64,000 nt of DNA, taken from assembly GCF_000016665.1 (NCBI RefSeq), contig NC_009523.1, positions 2,480,001 through 2,544,000 of the forward strand. The letters are read 5' to 3'. Below, one piece after another: positions 7,795 to 17,433 of this stretch. A program made the translations under genes and the position numbers. Each line of letters begins with the position of its first letter. The first letter of the stretch is position 1. This DNA comes from Roseiflexus sp. RS-1 (GTDB lineage Bacteria; Chloroflexota; Chloroflexia; Chloroflexales; Roseiflexaceae). The notes under the pieces were generated by a model that worked only from the letters and a program-made list of their open reading frames with translations, was not told where the DNA came from and searched no databases.

Positions 7795-9666
7795 TCAGGC
7801 GATCATATTGGTTTGATAGGTTGCAGCAACTGCGCGTTGCACAACGGCGACGGCGCGCAGCGCTTCTTTTAACTCACGCCGTTCAAGCGGGGTGAGTTTA
7901 TCGACCTCGACCTGATTGCCGGGTTCGAGTCCCTGGCGGAGTTGCTGATACTGCCAGCGCAGGCGGAGCAGCCCGATCAGTTCGAAGGCGGCGATCAGTT
8001 CTTCGGCGCTGGTTTCACCCAGGCTGCTGTGATTGGCCGCCTTGCGCAGGCGGGCAATGGTGTTGGTATCGGGCACGCCGGCTTCCAGCGCGAACAGGCG
8101 CGCCAGATCGACGATCATCGCCGTTCCGCGGTACTTCAGGTCGATCAGTCCACGTTGATCGCCGCGCCGTTCCAGCACCAGTTGACGGAAGAAATTGATC
8201 GGCGCGGTTTGCCGCAACGCGGCGCGCGCCAGGCGCCCGAGGAAGACGCGATTGTCACGCGCGCGCAGGATGATCGGGCGCAGCGACGCTTCGATATCCA
8301 GCGTCCCGTAAACCGATCGCAGATCGAAAAAGATGGCGGTGCGGAACAATGCCTCTTCGTCGGGGACGCTGATCCACTGGCGGAAATAGTTTTGCCAGAC
8401 AGCGCGCGGTTGCCGCCACTGCGGGTTGGTTGCCATCACATTGCCGGGGCAACGCGGAAAGCCACAGCGCACCAGTTGCTCGACAACCCGTTCCGCCAGC
8501 GCCGTGAAATAGGCTTCGGCTTCTTCCGGCGCATTATCGGCATAGATCAAGGCATTGTCCTGATCGGTGCGCAGTGTCTGCTCGTAGCGTCCTTCGCTTC
8601 CCAGCACCAGCCAGGCGTAGGGGCAGGGCGGCGGACCCAGCGCCGCTTCAGCATCACGAATGATATGCACCAGCAGGGCGTCGTGCGCCGCCGCCACGGC
8701 GCGCCCGATGTCGCTCACCCGCGCACCGGCGTCGAGCAACCCGCCGACAGTTGCGGTCACCTGTTCGGTGTAGGCGCGCAGGTCTGCTTCACTGTGCGCC
8801 AGCGCCAGGCGCTGCGGCATGAGCAGCGGATTATTGCTTTGCAGGCGCAGAAAATCGCGGTAGTTGACGATGCCGATGATCTGGCCGTCCCGACTCAACG
8901 CCAGATGGCGCACCCCATGTTCGATCATCTTCAGCAACCCCTCGAACACCAGACTATCGGCTGGAACGGTGATTGCTGGCGCGCTCATCACATGCGCAAT
9001 CGGGGTGGTGTAATCGAGACCTTCAGCAACGACCCGGTTGCGCAGGTCGCTGTCGGTCACAATGCCGCTCCCCGCATCGAGCATGCCGTATGGCGGCAGA
9101 TCGACGATCAGCGCCGACGCCTGTGCATCGCGCATGCGCCGCGCCGCCTCGAGGATCGTGGTATTGGGGGGAACGACGACCAGCGGCTCGGTGATCAGGT
9201 CCTGGAGCCGCGTCTGGAACAACTCAGGCGCAGCGGTGGCGTGGCGCTGCTGCAACGCCTGTTCGAGTCGCTCGGTGATCGAACGCGCAAAAAACTGGGC
9301 GAATGACGGGTAATCGCGGCGCAACTGATGGAACAACGCAGCAGGGAGGAGGTAACAGAGGGTCGCTTCGCGCGCGCGCACCGTGCTGATCGGCGGTTTG
9401 CCCTGGATGAGCGACACATAGCCAAAACACTCCCCCTCGCTCATCGTATCGGTCAACTCCACCACACCGTCACGCTCGCGCAGCAGATCGACGCTGCCGC
9501 GCCGGATGATGTACAGGAACGCCGCCGGTTTGCCGCCCTGCACCAGAATCTGCACCCCCTGCCCGAAATACTCGATCTGGATCGCTCCGGCGATGCGCTG
9601 GATCTGGAGCAGGGGCAGCTGACTGAAGGGCGGGTGCTCGAGCAGGAAGCGGACGATCTCTTCCAT
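7795..9666 (-). CDS. cNMP-binding / CBS / DUF294 nucleotidyltransferase-like protein
   Basis: A 623-residue soluble signalling protein. Residues about 1-130 form a cyclic-nucleotide-binding domain (GECFGYVSLIQGKPPISTVRA is the phosphate-binding cassette region). Residues about 160-285 are a CBS pair (TTILEAARRMRDAQASALIV). From about 345 there is a DUF294 nucleotidyltransferase core with GSEGR and the metal-ligand pair in TDQDNALIY, followed by the DUF294 C-terminal helical domain. This order is shared by bacterial GlnD-like regulators of unknown target. It forms an operon with the DEDDh exonuclease downstream and follows recJ closely (12-base gap to 9678), so all three may be one transcript linked to nucleic-acid metabolism. 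Confidence 0.88.
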   Translation of the reverse strand: MEEIVRFLLEHPPFSQLPLLQIQRIAGAIQIEYFGQGVQILVQGGKPAAFLYIIRRGSVDLLRERDGVVELTDTMSEGECFGYVSLIQGKPPISTVRAREATLCYLLPAALFHQLRRDYPSFAQFFARSITERLEQALQQRHATAAPELFQTRLQDLITEPLVVVPPNTTILEAARRMRDAQASALIVDLPPYGMLDAGSGIVTDSDLRNRVVAEGLDYTTPIAHVMSAPAITVPADSLVFEGLLKMIEHGVRHLALSRDGQIIGIVNYRDFLRLQSNNPLLMPQRLALAHSEADLRAYTEQVTATVGGLLDAGARVSDIGRAVAAAHDALLVHIIRDAEAALGPPPCPYAWLVLGSEGRYEQTLRTDQDNALIYADNAPEEAEAYFTALAERVVEQLVRCGFPRCPGNVMATNPQWRQPRAVWQNYFRQWISVPDEEALFRTAIFFDLRSVYGTLDIEASLRPIILRARDNRVFLGRLARAALRQTAPINFFRQLVLERRGDQRGLIDLKYRGTAMIVDLARLFALEAGVPDTNTIARLRKAANHSSLGETSAEELIAAFELIGLLRLRWQYQQLRQGLEPGNQVEVDKLTPLERRELKEALRAVAVVQRAVAATYQTNMIA

Positions 9667-9677
9667 AGCGTCCTACC

Positions 9678-11396
9678 TTACCGCGCGCTCCTGAAATCTT
9701 TGACATTCAACTGAAGTGAAGGGCTTCCGTTCCACTCATCGGCTTCGAGCGTGTAGACAATATCTATCCAGCGTGGCTGCTCGAAGTAGCGCGCCAGATG
9801 CCCGAAACGGAACGCAATTGCGTCGAAGGGTCCACTGCCATCGGCGCCGACCAACCGGAGTTTCAGGTGCTGTCCCTCGCTGCCGCGCGGCCAGGCACCG
9901 GTGACCTGCAAGCGTCGGCTCATCAACACCGGTTGCGGATTCCCGTGCCCAAACGGTTCGAGTTTTGCCAGTTCCCCCAGCAATTCATACGACAACGACG
10001 CTGGCGGAACTTCGGCGTCGATAGTGATCCCTGGCATCAACAGATCATCGCTCAGATGCTCTGCGGCATAGCGGAGCAGGCGGTCTTCAAGCGCCGGCAA
10101 CCGATCGGTGGCGATGGTAAACCCGGCTGCTTCGGTATGCCCGCCGAAACGCTCGAACAGATCGGCGCAGTCGGTCAACGCATCGATAATGCTGAATCCG
10201 GGCACCGAGCGCGCCGAACCGCGCGACCACTGCTCACCGCGTTCAATCAGCACCGTCGGGCGCCCATACTCCTCGACCAGACGCGCTGCCACCAGACCGA
10301 CCACACCGGCGGGGTAATCGGTTCCATCGAGGATGATCAGCCGCTGGTTCTGTTTGCCGAGCGCCTGAATCTGGGCGCTGGCCTGTTCGTGAACCGTCTT
10401 CGACAACTCCTGGCGCTGACGGTTCTGAAGATTCAGTTCGTGCGCCAGGCGTTGCGCCGTCTCGAACTCTTCTGCAAGCAACAGTTCATAACTCAATCGC
10501 GCGTTATCGATGCGACCGGACGCATTCAACCGCGGTCCCAACCCGAAACTGATGTCGGTCGAGGTCACCCTGCCGGGAGTCATGCCGGCAGCCTGGATCA
10601 GTGCGCGCACCCCTGGTCGCTGCGCCGCATTGAGCGCCTTCAGCCCGTGCGTCACCAGCACGCGATTCTCGCCGATCAGCGGACCCATATCGGTCACCGT
10701 GCCGAGGGCGACCACATCGAGGAGATCGTCCTTTTGCAGGGTAGAACGGAACCCGCGTCGCGCCAGTGCGCGCACCAGCTGGAAGGCGATCCCGACGCCG
10801 ACCAGATGTTTGAACGGATAGGAACACCCCGGCTGGCGGGGATTGATGATCGCCACCGCATCCGGCAGGCGAGCGGGGGGATGGTGATGATCGGTAATGA
10901 TCAGATCGATGCCAACCGCGCGCGCATGGGCGGCTTCGCGTACATTGCTGATGCCGCAATCGACGGTGATCAGCAGGCGAACCCCTTCACGGGCAAGCGC
11001 ATCGATGGCCTCGATATTCAAGCCATACCCCTCACGGATGCGGTGTGGAACATAGGGCAGAATCAACCCGCCCATGGCGCTGATCGCCTGCACCAGCAGC
11101 GTCACTGCGGTCACGCCGTCGGTATCGTAATCGCCGTACACCGCCATCAACTCGTGATCGTGAATGGCTGCGGCGATACGTTGCACCGCGGTCTCCATCC
11201 CGCGCATGCTGAAAGGATCGTTCAGGCGATAGTCGGCGCTGAAGAACTCGCGCATCGCAGCATCGCTGCGCACCCCGCGCTGATACAGCAACGCCGCGAT
11301 CAACGGCGGCAATGCGCGACAGGCGGCGATGAACTCCGGCGGCGTTTCGAGAATGTGCCAGCGTTTGTTGCGTGCGGACAATCGAGATGTGGACAT
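9678..11396 (-). CDS. recJ: single-stranded-DNA-specific exonuclease RecJ
   Basis: A 5'-to-3' single-strand DNA exonuclease of recombination and mismatch repair. The product is 572 residues from ATG 11396. The upstream open frame to 11684 is repeat sequence and lacks homology. DHH-family motifs are intact: YGDYDTDG at 87-94, VDCGIS at 145-150 and TDHHH at 168-172. The DHHA1 region near residue 350-410 (VVGLVAARLVEEYGRPT) and the C-terminal OB-like domain follow. A TATAAT box lies at 11434-11439 on the minus strand. It is probably the first gene of recJ-DUF294-exonuclease. Confidence 0.95.
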   Translation of the reverse strand: MSTSRLSARNKRWHILETPPEFIAACRALPPLIAALLYQRGVRSDAAMREFFSADYRLNDPFSMRGMETAVQRIAAAIHDHELMAVYGDYDTDGVTAVTLLVQAISAMGGLILPYVPHRIREGYGLNIEAIDALAREGVRLLITVDCGISNVREAAHARAVGIDLIITDHHHPPARLPDAVAIINPRQPGCSYPFKHLVGVGIAFQLVRALARRGFRSTLQKDDLLDVVALGTVTDMGPLIGENRVLVTHGLKALNAAQRPGVRALIQAAGMTPGRVTSTDISFGLGPRLNASGRIDNARLSYELLLAEEFETAQRLAHELNLQNRQRQELSKTVHEQASAQIQALGKQNQRLIILDGTDYPAGVVGLVAARLVEEYGRPTVLIERGEQWSRGSARSVPGFSIIDALTDCADLFERFGGHTEAAGFTIATDRLPALEDRLLRYAAEHLSDDLLMPGITIDAEVPPASLSYELLGELAKLEPFGHGNPQPVLMSRRLQVTGAWPRGSEGQHLKLRLVGADGSGPFDAIAFRFGHLARYFEQPRWIDIVYTLEADEWNGSPSLQLNVKDFRSAR

Positions 11397-11433
11397 ACTG
11401 GCGTGCTTTCTGAAAATGTTTAAGTATGCGCCT

Positions 11434-11439
11434 ATTATA
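11434..11439 (-). promoter_or_regulatory. -10 box upstream of recJ
   Basis: A perfect TATAAT on the minus strand, 37 bases before the recJ ATG. No convincing -35 is seen at 16-18 bases, and the sequence beyond runs into repeat mosaic. Confidence 0.5.
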
Positions 11440-11479
11440 ACGTGAGTTCGGGATGCGGGGGTCTCCAGATGCGAGGCGA

Positions 11480-12700
11480 CCATTCTTTCCTTGATGGTCT
11501 TTGAGTCAATGCTGCAAACACGCACCGCCGGGACGCCGGGGGCGCGGAGTTTTCCATCATCTCTATGTCTATGGGAACTGCTACAAATGCTCAGACTGCG
11601 GGCTGAAGCCCTCGCTGAGCACCTGGAAGCCCCTACGGGGCTTGGGCGTATGGGAGACTGCGGGCTGAAGCCCTCGCTGAGCACCTGGAAGCCCCGGCGG
11701 GGCTTGGGCGTAGAGTCCTGGGAGCGCGGGCGTCCCCGCCCGCGTGCGGAGATTGCGGGCTGATGGAGATTGAGAAATACATCCGGTATGCGCCCTTGCC
11801 GTGGGGCTGAAGCCCTCGGCTACGCAAGGCGAAGCCCGCCTGCGCGGGCTAGAGCGGAATAATTACTCAATGACCATAAGCCCTCGGCTATCCAGGGCGA
11901 AGCCCGCCTGCGCGGGCTAGAGCGGATTATGTACTCAAAGACCATAAGCCCGCGCTGAGCGCCTGGAAGCCCCTGCGGGGCTATGGCGTAGAGTCCTGGG
12001 TGCGCGGGCGTCTCGCCCGCATGCCTGGCGCCTGGGTGCGCGGGCGTCTCGCCTGCATGCCTGGCGCCTGGGAGCGCGGGCGTCCCGCCCGCGTGCGGAG
12101 ATTGCGGGCTGATGGAGATTGAGAAATACATCCGCTATCCCGTGCTAGCCGTGGGGCTGAAGCCCTCGGCTAGCCAGGGCAAAGCCCGCCTGCGCGGGCT
12201 AGAAAAGACCATAAGCCCTCGCTGAGCGCCTGAAAGCCCCGGCGGGGCAAGGGCGTCGAGTCCTGGGTGCGCGGGCGTCCCGCCCGCATGCGCGCCGGAG
12301 GCGCGCGCACCTGGAGCAGACGCTGCTGATATGCGCGCCGGAGGCGCGCGCACCCATGAACTTGAATGGGGTGCGGGCGTCCCCGCCCGCATGCGGAGAT
12401 TGCGGGCTGATGGAGATTGAGAAATAAATCCGCTATCCCGTGCCAGCCGTGGGGCTGAAGCCCTCGGCTCGCCAGGGCAAAGCCCGCCTGCGCGGGCTGG
12501 ATAAAGACTATAAGCCCTCGCTGAGCGCCGGGAAGCCCCGGCGGGGCTATGGCGTCGAGTCCTGGGTGCGCGGGCGTCCCCGCCCGCATGCGCGCCGGAG
12601 GCGCGCGCACCTGGAGCAGACGCTGCTGATATGCGCGCCGGAGGTGCGCGCACCCATTTGAATGGGGCGCGGGCGTCCCCGCTCGTACGCACTGAATGAA
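11480..12700. repeat. mosaic of inverted 100-116-bp MITE-like elements and hairpin repeats
   Basis: This gene-free stretch is built from elements ending in ATGGAGATTGAGAA and TCAATGACCAT or TTTGAGTCAAT-type termini. Fairly complete copies in minus orientation lie at 11763-11876, 12112-12212 and about 12410-12511. They contain the hairpin-forming core GCCCGCCTGCGCGGGC and GGGGCTGAAGCCC. Between them lie blocks with CGCCGGAGGCGCGCGCACC and GCCCCGGCGGGGC. The same families recur at 17590-18354, 22082-22197, 39660-40197 and 63501-63616. No ORF in here has homology or a ribosome site. Confidence 0.85.
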
Positions 12701-12710
12701 GAATAACCCT

Positions 12711-12818
12711 TGGGAAGCCCCCGCGTTCCTTCGCTCGTGGTGGGCTTCAGGACGCCCCAACTCCCTCTTCTCCCCTTGTGGGAGAAGGGGGTCGGGGGGA
12801 TGAGGGGCAAACGCGCAT
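12711..12818. repeat. dispersed hairpin repeat, copy 1
   Basis: Contains GGAAGCCCCCGCG and the strong hairpin CCTTCTCCCCTTGTGGGAGA with flanking GGGGGATGAGGGGCAA. A second diverged copy is at 22258-22370. It lies about 40 bases before the promoter of the STAND gene. Confidence 0.75.
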
Positions 12819-12857
12819 AGGAACGCAGAACCCCGCCACGCGAGTCCATCATCCCCC

Positions 12858-12886
12858 TTGACTGCGTGCGGGGCGCACTGTACTAT
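12858..12886 (+). promoter_or_regulatory. promoter of the STAND NTPase gene
   Basis: TTGACT (12858-12863), a 17-base spacer, then TACTAT (12881-12886), followed by a short leader and CCAGGAG before ATG 12925. It is the only good promoter-like sequence in the repeat-rich interval upstream. Confidence 0.65.
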
Positions 12887-12924
12887 AGTATCAACATACG
12901 CGCCTTCTACGCCAGGAGCCACCG

Positions 12925-15900
12925 ATGACATCGCCGACCTTCCCTGAACTACCTGCCGGACTCCGGGCACGCCTGGACGCTGCTGGCGTCACCGATGCCG
13001 CGACGCTGGCCGCCGCGCTCGACGCCGACCCGGCGCTGCGGCGCGAGTACCAGGCATTCCTGCTCGACGCGCTGCCGGCAATCCCCGATGAAGAGCAGTT
13101 GCGCGCCCTCTGGCAGATGATCCCTTCCAAGGACGAAGACGCCTTCCTGGCCGCCGCCGAAGCCCGCGCCGCCGCTGCCGAAACATCCGGCGACGCCGGA
13201 CTGGCTGCTGCGTTGCGCGAACGGATTGACGCGCTGCGCTCCTTTCAGCAGGACATCGCCAGGGATGGCGAGATACTGCGCCAGGCGCTCGAACGCTTGG
13301 AAGCCGCCGCGACCGACGATGATCTGGCGGCAGTGTGGCGCGATGTGCCGCTGGAACTCGAGGAAACCTTCCTGAACCTTGTCGCGCTGCAGGCCGAGGA
13401 GCATGAACAGCATGGCGACGCCGAACGCGCAGCGCACGTCCGCGCCTGCCATGAACGCTTCAGCGCGATCCAGCAGCAGCAGCGCGCTGGCGCCGAAACC
13501 ATGCGCCGGTTGCTGGAACAGTTAGCAGCGGATGTGGAAGCCCTGGCTGCCGCCGCCGATCATCAGGGCGTTGCCGACGTCTGGAACCGCATCCCGCTGG
13601 AGCTGGAAGAACCCTTCCTGCAACTGACCGAACATCTCGCTGGCGAACTGGAACAGACCGACGCCGCAACCGCCGCGCGATTGCGCGAATGGATTGCGGC
13701 ACTGAGCCAGGCGCGGGTGCAACGTGAAACAGCGAGAGACATGGTGCGCCAGGCGCTCGAACGCCTGGAAGCCGCGTCTAGCAGCGACGACGCATGGCAG
13801 GTGTGGCTCGATCTCCCCGGTGATCTTGAGGAATGGTTCCTTCAGGCAATCACCGAACGTATCGAAGAAGTCGAACGCGACGATACGGGTCTGGCCGAAC
13901 GGCTGCGCGCGGCGCACGCCCGCATGCGAGCCGAACGCAACCGCCGCCAGGAGCGCGCCAACCACCCGGTCGTGCAGGCGTTGCGCGCATTCCTCGATGC
14001 CGCAACCGACGCCGACGCCACGCGGGTCTTCAACGAACACAAAGCAATTCTCCAGCCGTTCGAGGCGCAACGCGAACTCGACGACCTGGCGCAGCAGGCG
14101 CCCGATGAGCAGCGCGCCGCCATCGCGGCCCGCGCGGCGTTGCTGCGGCGATTGCGCGGCGGCGATCCCGCGCCGCGTCCAACCCCGGCGGCGGCAACCC
14201 CTGCTGAGACCAGGACGGTCACGCCCGGCAGTATCGTCTATATTAACTCGGCAGTCGTCGAAGGCGGCAGTGGCACGGCGATTGTCTACAATAACATCGT
14301 GATGGAACGCCGCTGGAACCGCCCATACCCGGAACGCCTGTCCATCGACGCCATCGCGCGCACGCGCGATCTCGAACAGGTCGCCAGGATCATCACCGAA
14401 CGCGGGCAACTGGCGATTACCGGCGGGACGCGCACGGCCACCGCTGCAGTCCAGGGCATGCCCGGCATCGGCAAGACCATTCTCGCGCGCCAGCTGGCGC
14501 TGGCGCTGAACGACCGCTACCCCGGCGGCGTGATCTGGGAAGAGATCGGACCGGAGGTTCGCGCGCCGGAAGATACGCAACCCATCCTGAATCGCTGGGC
14601 GCGGTACGCACTGACCGTACCGCCGAACCTGGACAACCAGCTCGCATTCGACGCCAGCGCGGTGCGCGCGCTGTTCGCCGCCCAGGGACAACCGTTGCTG
14701 GTCATCCTCGACAATGTCTGGTCGCTGGAAGCGATTCGCTGGTTGCGCGCAGCGCTGCCGGAAAACGCCCATCTGGTGATTACCACGCGCCTGGAAACGG
14801 TGATGATCGGTCTGGGGGGCGGCGAGTATGTGCTGGGCCTGCTGACGCCGGACGAGGCGCGCGCCTTGATTGCGCTGCGGCTGAACTGGACCGAACTGCC
14901 GGCCGACCATTATGACTGGGCGGATGCGCTTGCCGTCGGCGTCGGCTACCACACCCTGGCGCTCGATGTCGCCATCCGTCGCCTGCGCCTCGACGCGCGC
15001 TCACCCGGCGCCCCCCGCTGGCGCGAACAGGTCAACCGGTTGCTGGACCATATTCGGAGCGGGCAGGGATTTGAACGTCTGGCGCTGCCGGACAGCGAAC
15101 GCAACCAGAATGTCGAGGCCGTCCTGGCGTATAGTTACGACCGGATGGACGACACGGCGCGCGCGCGTTTCCGTATGCTGGGTGCATTTGCGCCGGAAGC
15201 AACCTTTGGCAGCGCCGCCGTCGCCGCACTCTGGCAGTGTGATGTGGAACCGGCGGATGAGATGCTCAGCGCATTTGCCGGCGCCGCGCTCCTGGAAGCC
15301 GGCGGCGATGATGATCGCTGGCGCCAGCATAGCCTGCTACGCGGCTACGCGCTGGCGCTGCTGCGCCGCGAAGGCGAACACGAAGCCGCCGCCGCGCGCC
15401 ACGCCGCTTTTTATGCCGCCGCCATGCGCACCGCCGACGATGCGCAGCGCTTCTACGACGTGCTGGGCGACTACGCGCAACTCAGGCACGCCTTCGCCTG
15501 GGCGATCGAGAACGACCTGGAACTGGCGCTGGATCTGGTTGCCAACACCGCGAACCTGCAAAAAGCGCATGGCTATGGCCGCGACAACCTGGCCTGGGCT
15601 GAGCAGGCGCTCGCCGCAGCGCAACAGCGCGGCACGCCGGCGCAGATCGCGCGCGCCCGGGTATCGCTGGGGAATGCCCTGCAACACGTCGCCACGCTGG
15701 CGGAGGAAGACCGCGCCGCGCGCCTGCGCCAGGCGCTCAGCGCCTACGACGAGGCGCTGCGCTTTTATACCCCGACCAGCGCGCCGCTCGATTATGCGAT
15801 GACGCAGAACAACCGGGGGAACGTGTTGCAGGATTTGGCGACGCTGGCGGAGGAAGACCGCGCCGCGCGCCTGCGCCAGGCGCTCAGCGCCTACGACGAG

Positions 15901-17433
15901 GCGCTGCGCTTCCGAACCCCGACCAGCGCGCCGCTCGCGTATGCCACCACGCAGAACAACCGGGGCGCCGTGTTGCAGGATTTGGCGACGCTGGCGGAGG
16001 AAGACCGCGCCGCGCGCTTGCGCCAGGCGCTCAGCGCCTACGACGAGGCGCTGCGCTTTTATACCCCGACCAGCGCGCCGCTCGATTATGCGATGACGCA
16101 GAACAACCGGGGCGCCGTGTTGCGGGATTTGGCGACGCTGGCGGAGGAAGACCGCGCCGCGCGCCTGCGCCAGGCGCTCAGCGCCTACGACGAGGCGCTG
16201 CGCTTCCGAACCCCGACCAGCGCGCCGCTCGCGTATGCCACCACGCAGAACAACCGGGGCGCCGTGTTGCAGGATTTGGCGACGCTGGCGGAGGAAGACC
16301 GCGCCGCGCGCTTGCGCCAGGCGCTCAGCGCCTACGACGAGGCGCTGCGCTTCCGAACCCCGACCAGCGCGCCGCTCGATTATGCGATGACGCAGGGTAA
16401 TCTGCTGAATCTCTATCAAACCCTTGCGGGCGAGCCGGGTGAAGATCGATTGGCCCGGTTGCTGGATGCGCTTCGCGCTGGATGGACGGCGTTCGGCTTT
16501 TTTACGGCATTACAACATTCGGATTTTCAGCAACATGCCATGCGCCAGCTTCGCGGTCTCCGCGCCGCCTGCGGCGACGACTTCGATACGCTGTGGGCAG
16601 CGCTGGATACGGGACCGCCGCCGGGGTGGTTGATCGCGCCGGAGGAAGGTGAGACGCCGTCGCTGCCACCTGACCTTCAGGCGCGCCTGGCGGCTGCTGG
16701 CGTTACCGTTGAGGACAGTTTCCTGGCGGCGCTGGCAGCCGATCCGGAATTGCGCGCTGCGGTTGAGGCGGCGATGGCGCAGCAACACCAGGCGCTGCTG
16801 GACCAGCTTGTCCAGCGTCTGCTGGCGGTGTCGTCTGGCGAGGAGTTGCTGGCGTTCTGGCGCGAACTGCCCGCCGAACTGGACGAACCGCTGGCTGCCG
16901 CTGCTGAGGAAGCGGCGCGCCGGGCCCGGCAGGCTGGCGACGCGGCGCTGGCGCAGGCGCTGCGTGAGCGCGCCGCAGGTCTGCGCGCCATCCGCGCCGC
17001 TGCGGATGCGGCTCAGTCAAAGATTCAGCAGGCCTGGCAGCATTACATTGAACTGGTCGAGGCTGCTGAGGCGTCGGGAAATGACATCGCCGCATGGCGG
17101 GCTGCGGTGGAAGCCGGCGAGGCGCTGCTCGCGCCGGAGTTCACCGATACACTGGGGATTGGGGATGCTGTGCGCGAGCATGTTGCGTCAACCTGGAATG
17201 CTCTTGGCAATGCGCTCCACGACGCTGGCGACGGAGAGGCTGCGGTTGCCGCCTATGATCGCGCCATTGCGCTGCAACCTGATAAAGCCATGTTGCGGCG
17301 CAATCGCGTCGCGACGCTGATCGACCTGGGGCGGCGCGCTGAGGCGGCGGAGGAACTGGCGCGCGCCCGCGCGCTCGAGCCGGACGCCGCGCGCCTGGCG
17401 GAACTGGAGGCGCGGTTGAGGGATGAGGGGTAG
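12925..17433 (+). CDS. STAND (NB-ARC-like) NTPase with TPR repeats
   Basis: A 1502-residue NLR-like signalling ATPase. Residues about 20-400 are Ala/Glu-rich helical repeats with the recurring motif W-x-x-(I/V/L)-P-x-(E/D)-LEE-x-F-L. A linker at 433-459 carries VYINSAVVEGG. The NTPase core has Walker A GMPGIGKT (511-518), Walker B LLVILDNVW (591-599) and an ITTR sensor (619-622). Residues 923-1167 hold five nearly identical 49-residue TPR-type repeats. The N-terminal module returns near residue 1248 (LPPDLQARLAAAGV versus LPAGLRARLDAAGV at the start), and a final TPR pair ends the protein. Family knowledge predicts ligand-induced oligomerisation. The likely effector is the CHAT gene at 18416, which shares the linker motif. 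ATG 12925 follows CCAGGAG. The ligand is unknown. Confidence 0.88.
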   Translation: MTSPTFPELPAGLRARLDAAGVTDAATLAAALDADPALRREYQAFLLDALPAIPDEEQLRALWQMIPSKDEDAFLAAAEARAAAAETSGDAGLAAALRERIDALRSFQQDIARDGEILRQALERLEAAATDDDLAAVWRDVPLELEETFLNLVALQAEEHEQHGDAERAAHVRACHERFSAIQQQQRAGAETMRRLLEQLAADVEALAAAADHQGVADVWNRIPLELEEPFLQLTEHLAGELEQTDAATAARLREWIAALSQARVQRETARDMVRQALERLEAASSSDDAWQVWLDLPGDLEEWFLQAITERIEEVERDDTGLAERLRAAHARMRAERNRRQERANHPVVQALRAFLDAATDADATRVFNEHKAILQPFEAQRELDDLAQQAPDEQRAAIAARAALLRRLRGGDPAPRPTPAAATPAETRTVTPGSIVYINSAVVEGGSGTAIVYNNIVMERRWNRPYPERLSIDAIARTRDLEQVARIITERGQLAITGGTRTATAAVQGMPGIGKTILARQLALALNDRYPGGVIWEEIGPEVRAPEDTQPILNRWARYALTVPPNLDNQLAFDASAVRALFAAQGQPLLVILDNVWSLEAIRWLRAALPENAHLVITTRLETVMIGLGGGEYVLGLLTPDEARALIALRLNWTELPADHYDWADALAVGVGYHTLALDVAIRRLRLDARSPGAPRWREQVNRLLDHIRSGQGFERLALPDSERNQNVEAVLAYSYDRMDDTARARFRMLGAFAPEATFGSAAVAALWQCDVEPADEMLSAFAGAALLEAGGDDDRWRQHSLLRGYALALLRREGEHEAAAARHAAFYAAAMRTADDAQRFYDVLGDYAQLRHAFAWAIENDLELALDLVANTANLQKAHGYGRDNLAWAEQALAAAQQRGTPAQIARARVSLGNALQHVATLAEEDRAARLRQALSAYDEALRFYTPTSAPLDYAMTQNNRGNVLQDLATLAEEDRAARLRQALSAYDEALRFRTPTSAPLAYATTQNNRGAVLQDLATLAEEDRAARLRQALSAYDEALRFYTPTSAPLDYAMTQNNRGAVLRDLATLAEEDRAARLRQALSAYDEALRFRTPTSAPLAYATTQNNRGAVLQDLATLAEEDRAARLRQALSAYDEALRFRTPTSAPLDYAMTQGNLLNLYQTLAGEPGEDRLARLLDALRAGWTAFGFFTALQHSDFQQHAMRQLRGLRAACGDDFDTLWAALDTGPPPGWLIAPEEGETPSLPPDLQARLAAAGVTVEDSFLAALAADPELRAAVEAAMAQQHQALLDQLVQRLLAVSSGEELLAFWRELPAELDEPLAAAAEEAARRARQAGDAALAQALRERAAGLRAIRAAADAAQSKIQQAWQHYIELVEAAEASGNDIAAWRAAVEAGEALLAPEFTDTLGIGDAVREHVASTWNALGNALHDAGDGEAAVAAYDRAIALQPDKAMLRRNRVATLIDLGRRAEAAEELARARALEPDAARLAELEARLRDEG
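15691..16425 (+). repeat. five 147-bp in-frame coding repeats
   Basis: Units start at 15691, 15838, 15985, 16132 and 16279, each 147 bases (49 codons), beginning with the codons for ATLAEEDRAARLRQALSAYD. Two subtypes alternate: units 1 and 3 read FYTPTSAPLDYAMTQ, units 2 and 4 read FRTPTSAPLAYATTQ, and unit 5 is a hybrid. Near-identity at the DNA level indicates recent amplification, probably of a 294-base dimer. Confidence 0.95.

Noticed and set aside
9798-11423. 541-codon open frame opposite recJ
   Set aside because: Shadow of the GC-rich recJ frame on the opposite strand; no motif or start signal.
15337-16419. 360-codon open frame opposite the TPR repeats
   Set aside because: Mirror of the coding repeats of the STAND gene.
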